The notes below the pieces were generated by a model. The model saw only the letters and a list, made by a program, of their open reading frames with translations. It made no database searches and was not told the DNA's origin. This document shows positions 32,785 through 46,500 of a stretch of 58,226 bases of DNA, in pieces. Each line of letters opens with the position of its first letter. Positions within the stretch are counted from its first letter, which is position 1. Origin of the DNA: a virus. The DNA lies in the IMG/VR virus record IMGVR_UViG_3300021364_002910, positions 1-58,226 of that record; one strand, given 5' to 3'. A program made the translations under genes and the position numbers.

Positions 32785-34809
32785 TTAGACAATAACCCTA
32801 TCAACTCCTGTACTGTTCCAATTTGCTCCATCACTGCGAAATCTATATACAAATCTGTCAACCGTAAACTCTATATTTGTTGTAGATCCTGAATATGCAG
32901 GGTTTGCAACAATATCTTGGACAACTGCAACTGTTCCAGTATTATCAAAATTTCTTACAGTAACTCTAGATTTTTGTAAAACTGCAGTATCTTCTTCAGA
33001 AACTGTTATAGGAAAAACTGCTGTAATTTGTCTAATTCTTGTAGCCATTATTTTTACATCAGTATTTGGCAAAGATTCTTCTATAGGTAACATGTAATTT
33101 AATACAGTCCTAACATTATCTATTGTTGCTGCATAAAAAGGTGTATAATCTGGATCACCGTCAACAATCAACCCGTTTATATCTAATGACAATAATATTT
33201 CTTTACCGTCTACTGCTCTATCAACATATTCTTTATTTGCACCATCTTTTAAATCTACTGGATCAGCTAAATTTGTTATTCTATTATAATTTGCAAAACT
33301 GACAGTACCATTATCTGCTGGTGTAATACTTGTTCCTCCAGCATTAATTGTAATACCTTTCCCATTTATTCGAGAAATTGTTGCAGAATCTATATTAATA
33401 TTATCAACTGTAAGGTTAATTAAAGTTCCTAATTCGCTTAATCCAGTACCTTTTGTAACCGCTGGAAATAATTCGTCACCTGATAAAACCGTAACACCAT
33501 CTACTTTATAAACTGGATCAGTGTTATTTGCTGTAACTTTCAAATCAATATTTTGGTTACTAGTCCAAGATTCATTTGTTAAATCCCATAAAAATTCTTT
33601 ATTGCTATCAGTACTTCTTAGTATTATACCACCACCATCAATTGCAGCATCATTTCCAACTACATCATTTTCACCTACTGCTAATTCTATAGTCTTATCT
33701 GCTATTCTTAAATCTTCTGAATTTACATAAGTTATGTCTCCGCCTACAGCTAATGACCCTCCAATGGACATATTACCTGTAACAGTTAGATCAGCATTTA
33801 CATCAAATTCAGGTCTACTCTCCAAAATATCGAACGGTGGTAACCCTGAAAACATTGAAATTTTATAAGACGATGTATCTATCAATAATGCATTTAAAAA
33901 ATTATTAGGAAATTGGCTATTTTTAATTCTTATGCCAAAATTTGAATTAACTTGTAAATTATCTATAAATGCTGTAGAACCAGATATTTTCGTGTTTACA
34001 AAAGGTCTATCTCCAATACCTATTGTTAACCCTTGACTGTTTTTTATATTAATATATCCTGTAGTGACTCCGTTTCCATCTGTTGGTAAAAAATTAACAG
34101 CAGTTTTTTGAACACCTTGATCGTCTATCAAAAATTTTGCATTTACACTAGTTCCTCTCCACCAAAAACCGTCTATACCCGAATCTGTTGATAAAGATGC
34201 AATATTAAAACCTTTATATAATTTTTGCCTTTTAGGTGAAATAGTGTCATTCTCCCAAATATCTAGCCCTGGAATGGAAAACTGAATAGGGATAATAAAT
34301 TCTGCTGGCGAATATATACCAACTAACACACCGCCTAGGAAAAGTTTTAATATAGTTCTAGTAATATTATTAGAATCTACTTGACTAGCAGATTCGAACC
34401 CAGTCTTTCCTTGCCCTGCATCATATGTAGGTCCAACTAAGGTTAAATCAGACCCATCAAACAGATATAATCTATTGTTTGCATTATCTATCCATATATC
34501 GCCGGCTACTAAATTTGTTGGTTGCGAACTATTAACAATAGTTCCTGTTGCAGATCTAAAAGTTGTTCCGTTAAAAATCTTTAATCTTTGATCTTGTTTG
34601 TCATACCATAATTGACCTGTTAAAGGATTTGCAGGTTGAGATGTACTTGCAAAATTTTCTAATAATTTTACAAAATTTTCATTTAACCATTCGCCAAAAC
34701 CTTTATAATTTCGGCCTATCAAAGTTAAATCTGTTGCACTGGTATCTATTATACCATCAATCAAATCTACTAACAATTCACCGTCAGTTCTATTAATCCT
34801 ATAACTCAT
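32785..34809 (-). CDS. tail-fibre-like protein (674 aa)
   Basis: This protein shares the N-terminal module (TDLTLIGRNYKGFGE, NENFVKLLENFA, PLTGQLWYD, FDGSDLTLVGP) with its two neighbours. A long beta-rich shaft follows, with GSLAVGGDITYVNSEDLRIA and similar strand-turn repeats (about 350-480). Its C-terminus lacks both the collar domain of the upstream paralogue and the YADLAE domain of the downstream one. It has AGGAT before the ATG and is four nt downstream of the collar-domain fibre gene. It is probably a tail-fibre or whisker-like part; which of the three binds the host is unknown. Confidence 0.75.
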   Translation of the reverse strand: MSYRINRTDGELLVDLIDGIIDTSATDLTLIGRNYKGFGEWLNENFVKLLENFASTSQPANPLTGQLWYDKQDQRLKIFNGTTFRSATGTIVNSSQPTNLVAGDIWIDNANNRLYLFDGSDLTLVGPTYDAGQGKTGFESASQVDSNNITRTILKLFLGGVLVGIYSPAEFIIPIQFSIPGLDIWENDTISPKRQKLYKGFNIASLSTDSGIDGFWWRGTSVNAKFLIDDQGVQKTAVNFLPTDGNGVTTGYINIKNSQGLTIGIGDRPFVNTKISGSTAFIDNLQVNSNFGIRIKNSQFPNNFLNALLIDTSSYKISMFSGLPPFDILESRPEFDVNADLTVTGNMSIGGSLAVGGDITYVNSEDLRIADKTIELAVGENDVVGNDAAIDGGGIILRSTDSNKEFLWDLTNESWTSNQNIDLKVTANNTDPVYKVDGVTVLSGDELFPAVTKGTGLSELGTLINLTVDNINIDSATISRINGKGITINAGGTSITPADNGTVSFANYNRITNLADPVDLKDGANKEYVDRAVDGKEILLSLDINGLIVDGDPDYTPFYAATIDNVRTVLNYMLPIEESLPNTDVKIMATRIRQITAVFPITVSEEDTAVLQKSRVTVRNFDNTGTVAVVQDIVANPAYSGSTTNIEFTVDRFVYRFRSDGANWNSTGVDRVIV

Positions 34810-34813
34810 TAAA

Positions 34814-36910
34814 TTATCCTGCGTATATTATATAATTAAGTGCCATGAAAGGGTTTATAACATCAACAGCAGTGTTTAGTATTTGATCTGTTTTAATCCC
34901 TTGTGTATTTTTCATCGCAACTCCTGTAAATTCTGTTTGCTGCTCATAAAAATGATAATCAACTACTTCGTCATCAACTATCTCAAATTGTTTTTGTGTT
35001 GTAGCATAAAATTGTGTATCATTATAATATAAATCATGTTTATGGTCAGGCAAATTTGTTTCGTCTAACACAACTGCCTCTTGTCCCCCTATACCACCTA
35101 TTATTTGAGCATTAGGATCGTTAACAATACTTTGATTAGGTGTAAGTCCTCCCATATTATGAACACCTAAAGGAAATCTACCTCTCAAGTCTGGTACAGC
35201 AAAAAATCCCACTTTAACTAAATCAACTGATTTGTACTTATATCCTATTAGTGAGTACAATTCTTGATAATCAACCGTTTGTACTTCTTGTCCATTACAT
35301 AAAAGCCAACCAACTGGCGCATTATCTCCTGCAAAAGGAACAATAGTACCAATTGGCATTACAGGAACAGTTGCAAGTAAATCGTTAACTGCTACTTTTT
35401 TAAGTCCAATATTTTCTCTAATACGATATAAAATTAATTCATCATCAGGTTGAGTATTAATAATTTTTTCTTTACTATTAATAAAAGGCGCTGTTAACTC
35501 AGTAATGAATTCAACCTGCTCACCTTGTCCTGTAAAATTTAAAACCCCTTCCTCTACTTCTGTGGAATTTAATAATTTTACGTCACCTGAAAAAATAAAT
35601 TGTGATGCTTTAGCAAGTTTATTTGCAGACCCTGCTCTACCTGTTACAGAGCCTGTAACAGTTCCTGTTAAATCACCATAAAATCTTTTAGAATAAACAG
35701 CATTATATCTTAAACTAGGCGTTCCTAAATAGGAATCTTCTGTCCCTAATAATTCGTCAGCATCACGATTTGGAACAAGTTTATTTGAAAATATTTGGCT
35801 ATCAATATTAGCATTTAAATAAAGATTACCACCAATTGTAACACTTTTCGCAACTCCTATGCCGCCAGCAGTAACAATAGACCCATTTGAAAATAAATTA
35901 CTATCTTGCGTATTATTAACAAAAATTTTACCTTTAGATAAATCATTTGCAGGAACAGAGGTTTGTATATTACCATTTACATCTAATTCTGCATCTGGAT
36001 TGTCTTTAGCTATACCTACTTTCATGGAGCTGTCAAAACGAGCTATTGTTTTAAAAATTCCATCGTTTCTTACTTTTAAATCAATAGCTGATCCTGCTAC
36101 ATTATGTTTTAGAACACCAACTGACCCTTCTACTCCTATTGCTAATTCTGAATTACGTCCGTATAGAATGCCTGTATTATTCAAAACAGAAATTTGAAAA
36201 TTCGTTGCGCTAATTGCATCGCCTCTTAAGAAATTACCGCCAAGAACTGTTTCGTTACCAATCTGCAAACTTTCTGCTTTTTCAGCTAGTCCATAATACT
36301 TTGCTTCAGACTGTCCTGGTAATATTTTATTTGTAAGATTTAATCCTGGTTTTATTGTAACAAATCCATCAATTTTTAATTTAGGCGTAAATTCTCGCAT
36401 AGAAATAATTACAGAAGGAACTCCATTTATATCTATCTGTAACACATTATAATTTTTATCATCGATACCAGATAATACTTTAGGAGTTGCGCCTGTAACT
36501 ACTCCGTCACTAAATTCTGGTCCAATTAGTATCCAACCTCCTGCATCTGTGTACATATATAATTGTAAATTCTCTCTGTCAATCCACAAATCGCCTTCTT
36601 GTTTAATAGCTGGAGCAGATTCTGATTTGTTAACGCCATTCACAGGAGCCCAATTAGCTCCATTGTAAACCATTAATTGTTCTTTATCTGGAGAAGAATC
36701 GTACCAAACTTGGCCTTCTACTGGCGTGCTAGGTGCAGTAGGAGATGCAAAATTTTCTAATAAGTGTAGAAAGTTTTCTGCTATTATTGTACCATAAGAT
36801 GTAGTATTTTTTCCAGGCAATTTAACCGATGTTTCATTGTTAATACTACCATCCTCTACAACAATGCCTAATTTATTAACATAATCTGTAAATAATATTT
36901 GATATGGCAT
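34814..36910 (-). CDS. tail-fibre-like protein with tail-collar domain
   Basis: A 698-aa protein. The N-terminal module is shared with the next two genes (SVKLPGKNTTSYGT, AENFLHLLENFA, PVEGQVWYD). A beta-rich middle follows, and then a phage tail-collar domain at about 520-590: MPIGTIVPFAGDNAPVGWLL, CNGQ, then VPDLRGRFPLG. This domain is known from T4 short tail fibre gp12 and many fibres. It is followed by HKHDLYYND and a C-terminal trimer tip. TAGGAG precedes the ATG. It is the best candidate for a gp12-like short tail fibre in this window, though the N-terminal module is not that of T4 gp12. Confidence 0.85.
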   Translation of the reverse strand: MPYQILFTDYVNKLGIVVEDGSINNETSVKLPGKNTTSYGTIIAENFLHLLENFASPTAPSTPVEGQVWYDSSPDKEQLMVYNGANWAPVNGVNKSESAPAIKQEGDLWIDRENLQLYMYTDAGGWILIGPEFSDGVVTGATPKVLSGIDDKNYNVLQIDINGVPSVIISMREFTPKLKIDGFVTIKPGLNLTNKILPGQSEAKYYGLAEKAESLQIGNETVLGGNFLRGDAISATNFQISVLNNTGILYGRNSELAIGVEGSVGVLKHNVAGSAIDLKVRNDGIFKTIARFDSSMKVGIAKDNPDAELDVNGNIQTSVPANDLSKGKIFVNNTQDSNLFSNGSIVTAGGIGVAKSVTIGGNLYLNANIDSQIFSNKLVPNRDADELLGTEDSYLGTPSLRYNAVYSKRFYGDLTGTVTGSVTGRAGSANKLAKASQFIFSGDVKLLNSTEVEEGVLNFTGQGEQVEFITELTAPFINSKEKIINTQPDDELILYRIRENIGLKKVAVNDLLATVPVMPIGTIVPFAGDNAPVGWLLCNGQEVQTVDYQELYSLIGYKYKSVDLVKVGFFAVPDLRGRFPLGVHNMGGLTPNQSIVNDPNAQIIGGIGGQEAVVLDETNLPDHKHDLYYNDTQFYATTQKQFEIVDDEVVDYHFYEQQTEFTGVAMKNTQGIKTDQILNTAVDVINPFMALNYIIYAG

Positions 36911-36914
36911 TTAT

Positions 36915-37529
36915 TTAAACTCCTAAAATACCTGAAAGACTTTGTACTCGAACTGTATAATCTATTTGTATTAACCTGTTTAAACTTTTTTGCACAGGAT
37001 GAAAAATTACATGCGTAAGTAGCATTCCAGTATCATTACTACTCCAACTTTTTAAACCAAGTTCATCAAAAACATATAGACTATCAGCACTAGAACTTGT
37101 ATCAAAAGCATCTTGCCCAGCAGGCTCACCGTAGTCTAATAAACATGTAACAAGCACATCTGTATAATTTGTTCCACTTACATGTCTTACTTCAGTCTTA
37201 TTTCTAAATGGATCTACATTGTTTACACTTCTATCATCTACAATTTTATCAAAAGTTTGATTATACAAACTTGCATTAGTACCTGTGCTATTAGGAGTCA
37301 AATAAGTTATAATTCCTGTTGGATCTACGCTTGTTCCGCCATTACCAAAACTCATAGAATATATAAATCCATTTCCAGAATTACTAATACTATCTGCTAA
37401 TGCTATACTCATGTTTTCGTAATGAATGGCATTTCTTTTGCTCACAAAAACTTTTTGTGTTTCAGGATCAAAAATTTTTATATGTCCTTCGATTACTGTT
37501 CCGCTTTGTTCATTAAATTTATCAATCAT
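36915..37529 (-). CDS. phage structural protein of unknown position
   Basis: A 204-aa protein opening with DKFNEQSGTVIEGHIKIFD, then VFVSKRNAIHYENMSIALAD, a strand pattern seen in small virion proteins of marine T4-like phages. No enzyme motif, signal or membrane segment is present. It stands between the giant virion protein and the fibre genes. By place it might be a connector for fibres (T4 has gp8-gp11 in this region), but I see no direct similarity to those. GATAAATA at 37547-37554 may be its late promoter. Confidence 0.75.
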   Translation of the reverse strand: MIDKFNEQSGTVIEGHIKIFDPETQKVFVSKRNAIHYENMSIALADSISNSGNGFIYSMSFGNGGTSVDPTGIITYLTPNSTGTNASLYNQTFDKIVDDRSVNNVDPFRNKTEVRHVSGTNYTDVLVTCLLDYGEPAGQDAFDTSSSADSLYVFDELGLKSWSSNDTGMLLTHVIFHPVQKSLNRLIQIDYTVRVQSLSGILGV

Positions 37530-37546
37530 AATTTATCCTACTAAGT

Positions 37547-37554
37547 TATTTATC
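37547..37554 (-). promoter_or_regulatory. possible late promoter (GATAAATA)
   Basis: The same one-mismatch form as before the gene at 77. It is 17 nt before the ATG at 37529 and overlaps the stop of the giant gene, much like the exact site at 31172-31179 overlaps a stop codon. Confidence 0.4.
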
Positions 37555-40500
37555 TTGGCAAGTCTGCCTGTGCTGATCGTATTTTTTTTGCAATATTATT
37601 ATCACTTTTACTTAACGCTACGCCAGGTTCACTCCAAATTTTACCTATCCGTCTAATAATTGTTATTTTTTGATTTATTCCTGGAATTGATGTTAAATTT
37701 AAATTATTTCCGTCTAAAGAAAATTCTGGCGGTAAAACCGTATCAGCTTCAGGCGAATCTAAACCTAACTCTGGTTTGTAAGTGGTTAATTCAGTTTTCC
37801 TTAATCTTACGCCGCCTACGTATACTTCGAATTCATTTACACTATTCGGAATAAAATCTAATATGAATGTATTATCTACACCATTTCCAACAAAACTTAT
37901 AGTTTTCGTTTCATCTTTGTACGGTATCATTGTTCCTAAACTTTGATCATAAATTTCTATTCCAGCTTTATGTGTCTGTTTAACTCCTGTTCCTAATGTA
38001 CCTCTACGCAATTGTGTTAAAATATTTCCATTTCTATTCCAATATTCTATTCGTTCTCCATCTACAACTACAATTCCAGGATATTTACTATTTCTTGTAG
38101 GAGCAGGTAGTTTATCTCCATTTACTACTTGTATTGTTTTATCATACCATTGTAAATCAACAGCTAATGTAATATTATTTTGACCATTTACAACATTATA
38201 ATGGTTTTGATTTAGAATATCATTAAATTGTTTCCATGCAAAGCTAGGTTGAAACTTGTCTCCACTAAAATGTATTGTTTGGATATTATCATTTTCTTCT
38301 AAATTTTGGTGTAAAACAACAGACATTTTATCATTGCTAATAAAATAATCTACACTGGGATCTAATAGTATACCATTTTTTGCTACCCAAACAAATTGAT
38401 CATCAATTGCTGGACTATTTAAGGGAACAATGCCATTTCTTAGTCTTCTTAATTCGTACCAATCTGATGCACCTTCATCCAAAATAACTTCACTTTGCAA
38501 TTGTTCTATTTTTATAATATCTCCGTCGTTTGCTTGCACTCCAATAGCAGATAAATCAACAAAACGAGCTCCAGTTCCATACGGAGTTAGAATCTCTGCT
38601 GTAGGGTTTGAAGCAGCTTCTGTTCCAAAATTTTCATCATCTATACGTATCCCATTTCTATAGATGGAATATTTTGCATTTGTGTTAAATTCAAAATCTA
38701 ATTCTATTATATTAGAATCAGTCTTTCTCCTTGTAACATAAGCATTGGAAACTCCTCGACCTAGGTCAGTTCTTTCAACAATGTCAAAGCTTTGCCAATC
38801 TATATTTTGTGTATTATGATTGCTAAATTGATAAACTTTAATTTTATCACCATCGTACAAAGGAACATTAATATGCAATTTTCCAGGAGTTTTAACAAAT
38901 TCTCCGTCTTCAAAATATCCATATCTATAATCTCCACCCGAATCAGTACTATCATCCCAGGCATTAATATATACTTTAAGAAGGTCTCCCGGATTTGATA
39001 ATCCTCTTTTTATAGCAATAGAGCTTCCTGTTTGTTGATCATCTCTTAAAAATTGATTTATAGTTCCTGCAGAAGTAAAATTCCATTCTTTTAAATGCTG
39101 TAATTCTCTACCATTTAAAAATATTCGCAATTGCTTAAAACTAACAGAACTTAGTGGAACTTGATACAATTTAAGATTGTATTCCAAAGAATCAGTTGTT
39201 ACAAAAGTTTCAACATATCCAGGGTTCAAAAGCTTATTATTTAAAATTACCATTGTATACCATTCTGCCGGTTCCTGTACAAATGGGACTTGAGATAGAA
39301 TAAACTGATTAGAACTTCCATCTGCTATAAAGTCATCTATAATAAGTTCACTATACGGTTTAACAGATCCAAATGATATTGCATACCTGACTATATCTCC
39401 TTGAGATAATCTATTTGCAAATTTAATTGTAACACTGTTGGTACTATCATTGAATTCGTTATCTGAATTAACAAGCACATATGAAATATTTTCACCATTT
39501 ACAGTGACTTGACTGTGTAAATCTTCTTCATATCTTGCATTTATCTTAAATGCAGATTTTTCTCCGTCTGCAATAATTGTACCTAAATCCAAAATATTAT
39601 CGCCTGAGAATCCCATTGTTATCAAATTGATTTTTGCGTTTATTGCAGGCGTTTGAACAAAAGTAACATTATTATTACTATAGCTTATGCTATAATCAAC
39701 ATCTAATTCTTGAATCACATTATTAATTTTAACAATAGTAGATTCTTTCCTTCTTGGTAATGTTCCAATATTATAACTTTTCTGTGTTCCGTTTCCTCTA
39801 TAATTCCTTGATACAATATTGCTAGTTCCTACTGTTGGTCTTTCATAAACCGTTATATTCACAGCATCCTGCACTAAACCAGGAATTTGTTCATCTGTTC
39901 CTTTTGAATTAGTTGGGGTTACAAAATTATCTCCATCTACAATAATTTCTTCAGCTGCAATACCTTGAGCATTACTGTAATTAATATTACCCCCTAACAA
40001 TAAAGCATCATAATCTAAATCTGTAGGCAAATAACTTCCATCGCTAGACGATTTTCTAATTACAAATACATCACCTGTCTCTACTTCTATTGCGTAATCT
40101 TTTAATGATAAAGTATTAGATATACCGTCACCTATGATAGTTTTCATTAGCGCACTTGGATTTGTAACTAAATTATTATCGCCAAAATTTTCATCGTCTA
40201 TCCTAACATTATTTTTATAAACATTATATGAAATACCTTGTTCAAAAACACCAGGTAACACAATTTGTAAATCTTCTAAAATTTGTTCTGTAAACAGATC
40301 ACTAATGTCATTGTCTGACAAATTGTCAAAAATTGGCAAAATTTGTGTATGAATATTGTTTATTACTGTCGGATTTGATGTTTCTCCTAACGAAAATTCT
40401 TGTATTGCATTTGCACTATTAAATGTAAGCCTAGATGTAATAATTACATTTAAATCTTCGTCTATATATTCTATAATTTCATCTAATACATTTAAAATAG

Positions 40501-43500
40501 ATACGCCATCTAAAGGATCTACTAAATTATTTCCTAAAGCATCAACATTGAAAATTTCAAAAAATCTAGTAGGAATATTAGGACTATCTCCGTTTACGAT
40601 TGCATTTACTGCTTTTGCAAAATTTACAAAATTTATTTGCGCTTTATATTGGTATCCTGATGCTTGTATAAACAATAAATCACGTGGTATAATGTAAGTA
40701 ACATCTTCATATGCAGTGTCATACGTGTCATACTCGCTTGTTAAAAAGCCACTAGTATCCCATCCACTTTTGTTTCCAAAATCAAAGCTTTTTACTTCAA
40801 CTCCGCTGTAATCTACTCCTTCCATTAATTGTGCTAAATCATTTCCAAATTGTCCAACATTAGGCAAATAAAATAACTGAATCCTGTCTTGAGCAGTTAA
40901 TAAACTTTGATTTTTTTCGTAATTAATAATGACATTAGCAAAATTTTCTGCAGGTAAAGTTAAAATTACTCTTCCAAAATATCTATCATAACCTTTGCTT
41001 GAATCTAAAACATTTTCATATGTATACTCAGAAAATAATAAAATATTACTGTTTATTGAAACTTGTATTTTTCTTCTATCATATGTAATAGGCCAGGTTA
41101 AATCAAACACATATTTAGATCCTGATCCAACAAACTGTTCTTCTGTTGCTAATACAGATATAACAGATTCGCTTGTTATTCTATCTATTTTTATTGCTGT
41201 TTTTAAACTTCTACTTTTACTATTACCTACTATTACACTTAACCTTGCATCATACCCATCTTCATTTAAAGATCCATTAATAAAAATGTTTGGCGTAGAG
41301 ATATAACCTTTTCCACCATTTGTAACATTTACCGAAACAATACTGCCATCATCTCCAATTTGACAAATAGCACTTGCACCCGATCCACCTCCTCCTTCAA
41401 ATTTTAAGACTGGAGGCCAGGTATAACCTTTTCCGCCATCTGCTATCTCTACACCAATTATTTCATAACTAAAATTATCTAACCAAAATTTATAAGGATA
41501 TTCTTGTAAATTTTCTTCTCCAATTAATTGATCTCCTAAAGCTATAACTTGTTGCGGTAATATTTTGTTATATATTGTATTATAACTAGGAGGCAAATCA
41601 AAATCACTTGTTAAAGATCTAGATTCTTCAATTTTTTCGTAAGCACTTAAATATTCTCTAATTTTAACTTTGAAAGGTTTCACTTCTTTTACATAAGCTT
41701 CGTAACTAGGCAAATTATCATTGTTAAATGTTACATCTTGCCGTAAAGTACCTACATTGTGTTTTATCTTAAGAAAATTAGTTTTAAATACCCAATCAAT
41801 ATTTTTTTGCTCCTGCAAAACATATTTTAATGTGCTTATAAACAATTGATTATATTCATAGGCTAGATCTCCTGTAAATATATCATTCTTAATCGCATTG
41901 GCAATAATCCTTATTTCTTCACTAGGTATACTATCATAAAAATTACTATCATAACTTATAAGATCAAAATTTACAAAAGCTGCATATGGATCATATAAAT
42001 TTGGTAAGAAATATATTGTGCCATTTTGCCTACCAATTGTTTTATAATTAATAGTGTAATCTACGTTTTCTAAATTATTAATTTTTTCTAATAATAACCA
42101 CCCACTGTTACCAATATTTTGTATTTTTACTATTTCTCCTATGCTATCATTAATATCAAAAATTTGGTATGAATAATCTACAATATGATCGATCTTAGTA
42201 TTAACGTTATAACCTTCCATATACCAATCAATAAAATCCCAGTAAAGAGAGCAATTAAAGCCTTGACTTTGTATTCTAGACCAAGAATTAGCTGTGTAAT
42301 CTCTTTCATATAATGACCATTTACCAAATATTGTTTCATCTGATAACACAAGGGCAGTAAATTTCCTAATTATTACATACGAAGACTTATTATAATTTTT
42401 ACCTGGATTAAGTATTACTACACTAGATATACTTCCAGTTGAAGAAAGTACAAATTCTAATTCAAGTCCTGTACCTTTTCCTATAACAGTATAAGTTGGT
42501 GTTTTTAGATAACCTCTGCCAGGATTTATAACAACAACACCTGTAACTTTACCGTTTTCAATTTCTAAAACAATTTCTGCTTGTGCGGCTTTTGCTATGC
42601 CATAATTGTCAAGTTCAACTTTATTATCAACTACTAAATCATAATAATTAAGAATTTCAGAAGGATAGTTATCTTGGGAATATAATGCGTCAAGGTTTTT
42701 GTTTCCTACAATTAATTGTTTTAACAATACTCTATTAACACGCTCTATGTATTGTTTTAACGCTTCTTGTTTATTAACAAACCAACCTTGTCGTGGTTCA
42801 TTTAAATTTCCATATTTGTATTTTTCACTTAAACTAGGATCTGGTACTGTCCTACCATAGGCATCGTAACCTACTAAACTATCGACCCATTTAGTCTCAA
42901 TCGCCGATGTAGGTAAACTTGTTTCAAGACCATCAGTTATAATCTTATATTGATAATGAACATTATTAACTTCGCTATTATCATCATTATAATACTGTAT
43001 TGAAATTACAGTATCATCATTTTTAAGATATTTTTCACAATTAAACAAAGAAAATTCATTTTCATTTATAAATGCTACAAACGGATAGCCTTCATTTCTT
43101 GGATCTCTAATTAAGTTTGAAACTTTTAATGAATTTAAATTTCTGTTATCTAAATTTGGTATGCTCGTAATACCTTTTACCCAATAATAATAAACAGTAG
43201 ATAATTTTCCTGTAAAACTATTATACACTTTTTTCTTCACATATGCATTATCGCCATATTTTGACAACCCTGTTATACCTTGACTAAATCCTTCACTAGT
43301 TGACGACAAAGCATCCCATTGACTAGGTAACAAATCTGAAGCTACCCATTCATAAACATCTACACTGCTAGTTGGCCATAACTTTGTCCAGACGTTAGTT
43401 GAAAAGCTAATATCACTTTGATAAGGATAGTAATATTTTATTTTACTAATATCCCACCAAAGTTTTCCTACATTTTCTTTTCCCCATGCTGAATTTTCGT

Positions 43501-46500
43501 TTACTATTACTTCTACACTGCTTGATCCAACTGTGTATATTGCAGGATCATACTTTAATTTATATGACAAATTTTGTTCTGCTATTCCTGCAATTTTTCC
43601 TTGTAATGGATCTATGTAATCTAAATTTTCTATAAGATTTTTTGATTTTTTATCATACAGAAATACTTTTTTAATTTTATTTAGATCAACAACATTTTTA
43701 TTTTCTCTTTCTACATTCCATAATGGAGTATTTCCTTTTCCATATTCTACAATTTGACCATAATCCATATAACTAGGAATGCCCATATATATATTATTTT
43801 TCTTTAATCTAAGTATCATATTGTTATGTAATTTTTTACCAAGCTCTGTATAGGCTATTTTATGTCTATATATAAAATACCCATCTAGCAAATGGAAAAT
43901 GTTTACAGACCCTACATTTTCGTTAGTAAATTTAAATGTAGTAAAATTTTCGTCAAATATGGTATCTGATTTATCAAATGTAGTTTTAGTTGTAGTTTCT
44001 CCATTTTTAGATGTTACAACTAAAATATTGTCATCGATTAATACTTTCTCGCCAAACATCCCTAATGGATGAGCAAATGGAGATTCTAAAATAGCCTTTA
44101 ATTCAAAATTTCCGTTGATTTGGTTATAAATGTAAACTACTCCTTCCTCTTTATTTTGTATTGTTTCTTTAGGACTACCAACAACCAAAATTGTTCCGTC
44201 GTTATTCAAACTAATACTTTTACCAAAATCTATATTTGGTTTGGGAGCATTTATATTTTGCATCCAACGATAAAACCCATCTTGTTTTCTATATATAGCA
44301 ATTGCATCAAAACTGTCATAATACACTTTAATTGCTATTACCTCTCCATCATTACTAGTAGTAAATGTAGTTGCAAAATCATATAAATTTTCATTAGGCA
44401 ATGTGCTTATTTCTGCAGAATCAGAAATCATACTTAAATTATTTGAATTAGGCAAAATACCAGTATAATCAATTAATTCAGTCACTGGCGACCATAACTC
44501 TTGATTCCAGGATCCTGGAATTATACTTGTTCTTGCCACCCAGAATGTATGTGCTAGATCATAAAAATAAACTATATTTCCTGTAAAGTAGTATGATTGA
44601 TCATTAAATAACCCTTTATATTGTTTACTCTTTGCTAAATTCCAATAATATTCACCATCTTCTGTATACTTTAATAAATGTAAATTACCCGGATAACTTA
44701 TATCATTGTCACTGTCTGCAGAAACAACATAACCTCTGTATTCATTTTGCAATTTTAAACATTTTACTTGTATACCAAATCGGTGATTGTCTTTCCGCAA
44801 TGTGGACAACATTTGTTTTATTTGTACAAAATTTGTTCCAAATCTTTCATAAATGTAAACGCTACCTTCTTTAGAGTACTCGCTCGGCGAACCACCTATA
44901 TTGTCTATAGGTAAATCGTTAACTTCTTGCCAAACCCTACTTACACTAGACGGAATTTCTGCAATTCGAGGCAATCCTTCTACTATTTCTTTCTTGTAAA
45001 CGATATATTCCTGTCCAACTAATTCGTTTATTTGTATACCAGTTTCTTGATCAACAATTATAGGTAAAGTTAAAGAATGTTTAAAGACTGCAAGTTTTCC
45101 TATATCGCCATATCCTATTGATGTAGTGTTAGTGATTCCAATTTCTCTTACCACTGTATATATATTAGGCCTGCCAAACAAATCTATTCCACCGGCATAG
45201 GGTAACATTTCTATTTGTGATTCTTGTGTTTCACCATCAACAATAAAATTCAATCCTTGCGACCAATTTCCTAAAACATTATCTACGTATATAGTTAAAT
45301 TAGTCGGTGTGTTCCGTTGCACATACATAACTTCTGCAGTATTTAATGTACCTTTTTCACGTATAATTTGACCAGTCCTACCTGGATCTGTTTTTAATAA
45401 TGTAGGTGATAGAGGATCTTCATAATATTTTCCAATTGGCACATAAGGATAACCTTCGTCGCTGTATCTGTTTTCTGAGTAATTTATATATCCGTCCCAT
45501 AAGTTCCAAATTTCTGTTCCATTATTATTGTCGTTAATTGCAGATTGAGATTCAAAACCTATTTTTTCTATAGAAGTGTAAATATCTTGAATTATTCCTA
45601 CCGGCCGAGCAAATATTTCTCCGCTAATTGAGCCGAATATTTCATCAACAAAATTAAAAGCAGCACCATCATAATTCGCACTGTAAAATTGTATTTCAAT
45701 TATGTAAATTGGTCTTGTTGGATCAATATTATTTTCTTCTATTACAACAGATGAACTGTAAACTGTTGCAGTTGCATCTGTATTTCTTTGTTTGATAATT
45801 TCTCCTGCAACAACTTCCGGAGGCAATACAAATCTTGTATTTCTTACCCTTAATTTAGAAACTGTCTTTTTTAATTGATTAGTATAAAGAGATACTTCAG
45901 TTCCAGCAACTAAGTTATCACTTGCAATTTTAGGCAATCGTAAAGCATAATAAGACATAGATCTATATACTTCTGCAGTAGCATCTAAATTTAAACCATT
46001 ATAACTAAATGCTCTAATTAAGCTAGGTACAGTATCATTTTCTGAAATTGTATAATCTAATATATTATAATAAAACATATTTGAAACAGAGCTATCTGTT
46101 ATAACTTCCTGAATAACTAAGCCTGCACCAAAATCTGTTGTATTATACGGTAAATAGTATGGTTCAATTTGAATCATTAGCATACCATCAAAATAAGTAT
46201 CAACAGGCGATACTATAGTATAATCTCCTACCAAAATTTCGCTTATATAAAGATCTGCTGTTTCTTGTAATTCTCCTTTGACATTATTAATATAAATTAT
46301 GTAATTATTAACTGCACTATCTTCTCTATAAATGTAAACAATTTGTCCTACAGCGGTTGCAGTTAAAACAGTATCTCCTAATTTAGGAGTAACTTGTGCA
46401 TTATTAATTGTGATTATATGCTCTACTTTGTTTTGAATGACATGTTTTCGCGTTAAAACATCACTCATTTTTAAATTAGGATCATTTACAAATCTTATAT

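Noticed and set aside
35859-36197. Plus-strand frame of 112 codons inside the collar-domain fibre gene
   Set aside because: It is antisense to a gene with a clear tail-collar domain and conserved N-terminal module; no independent evidence for coding was found.
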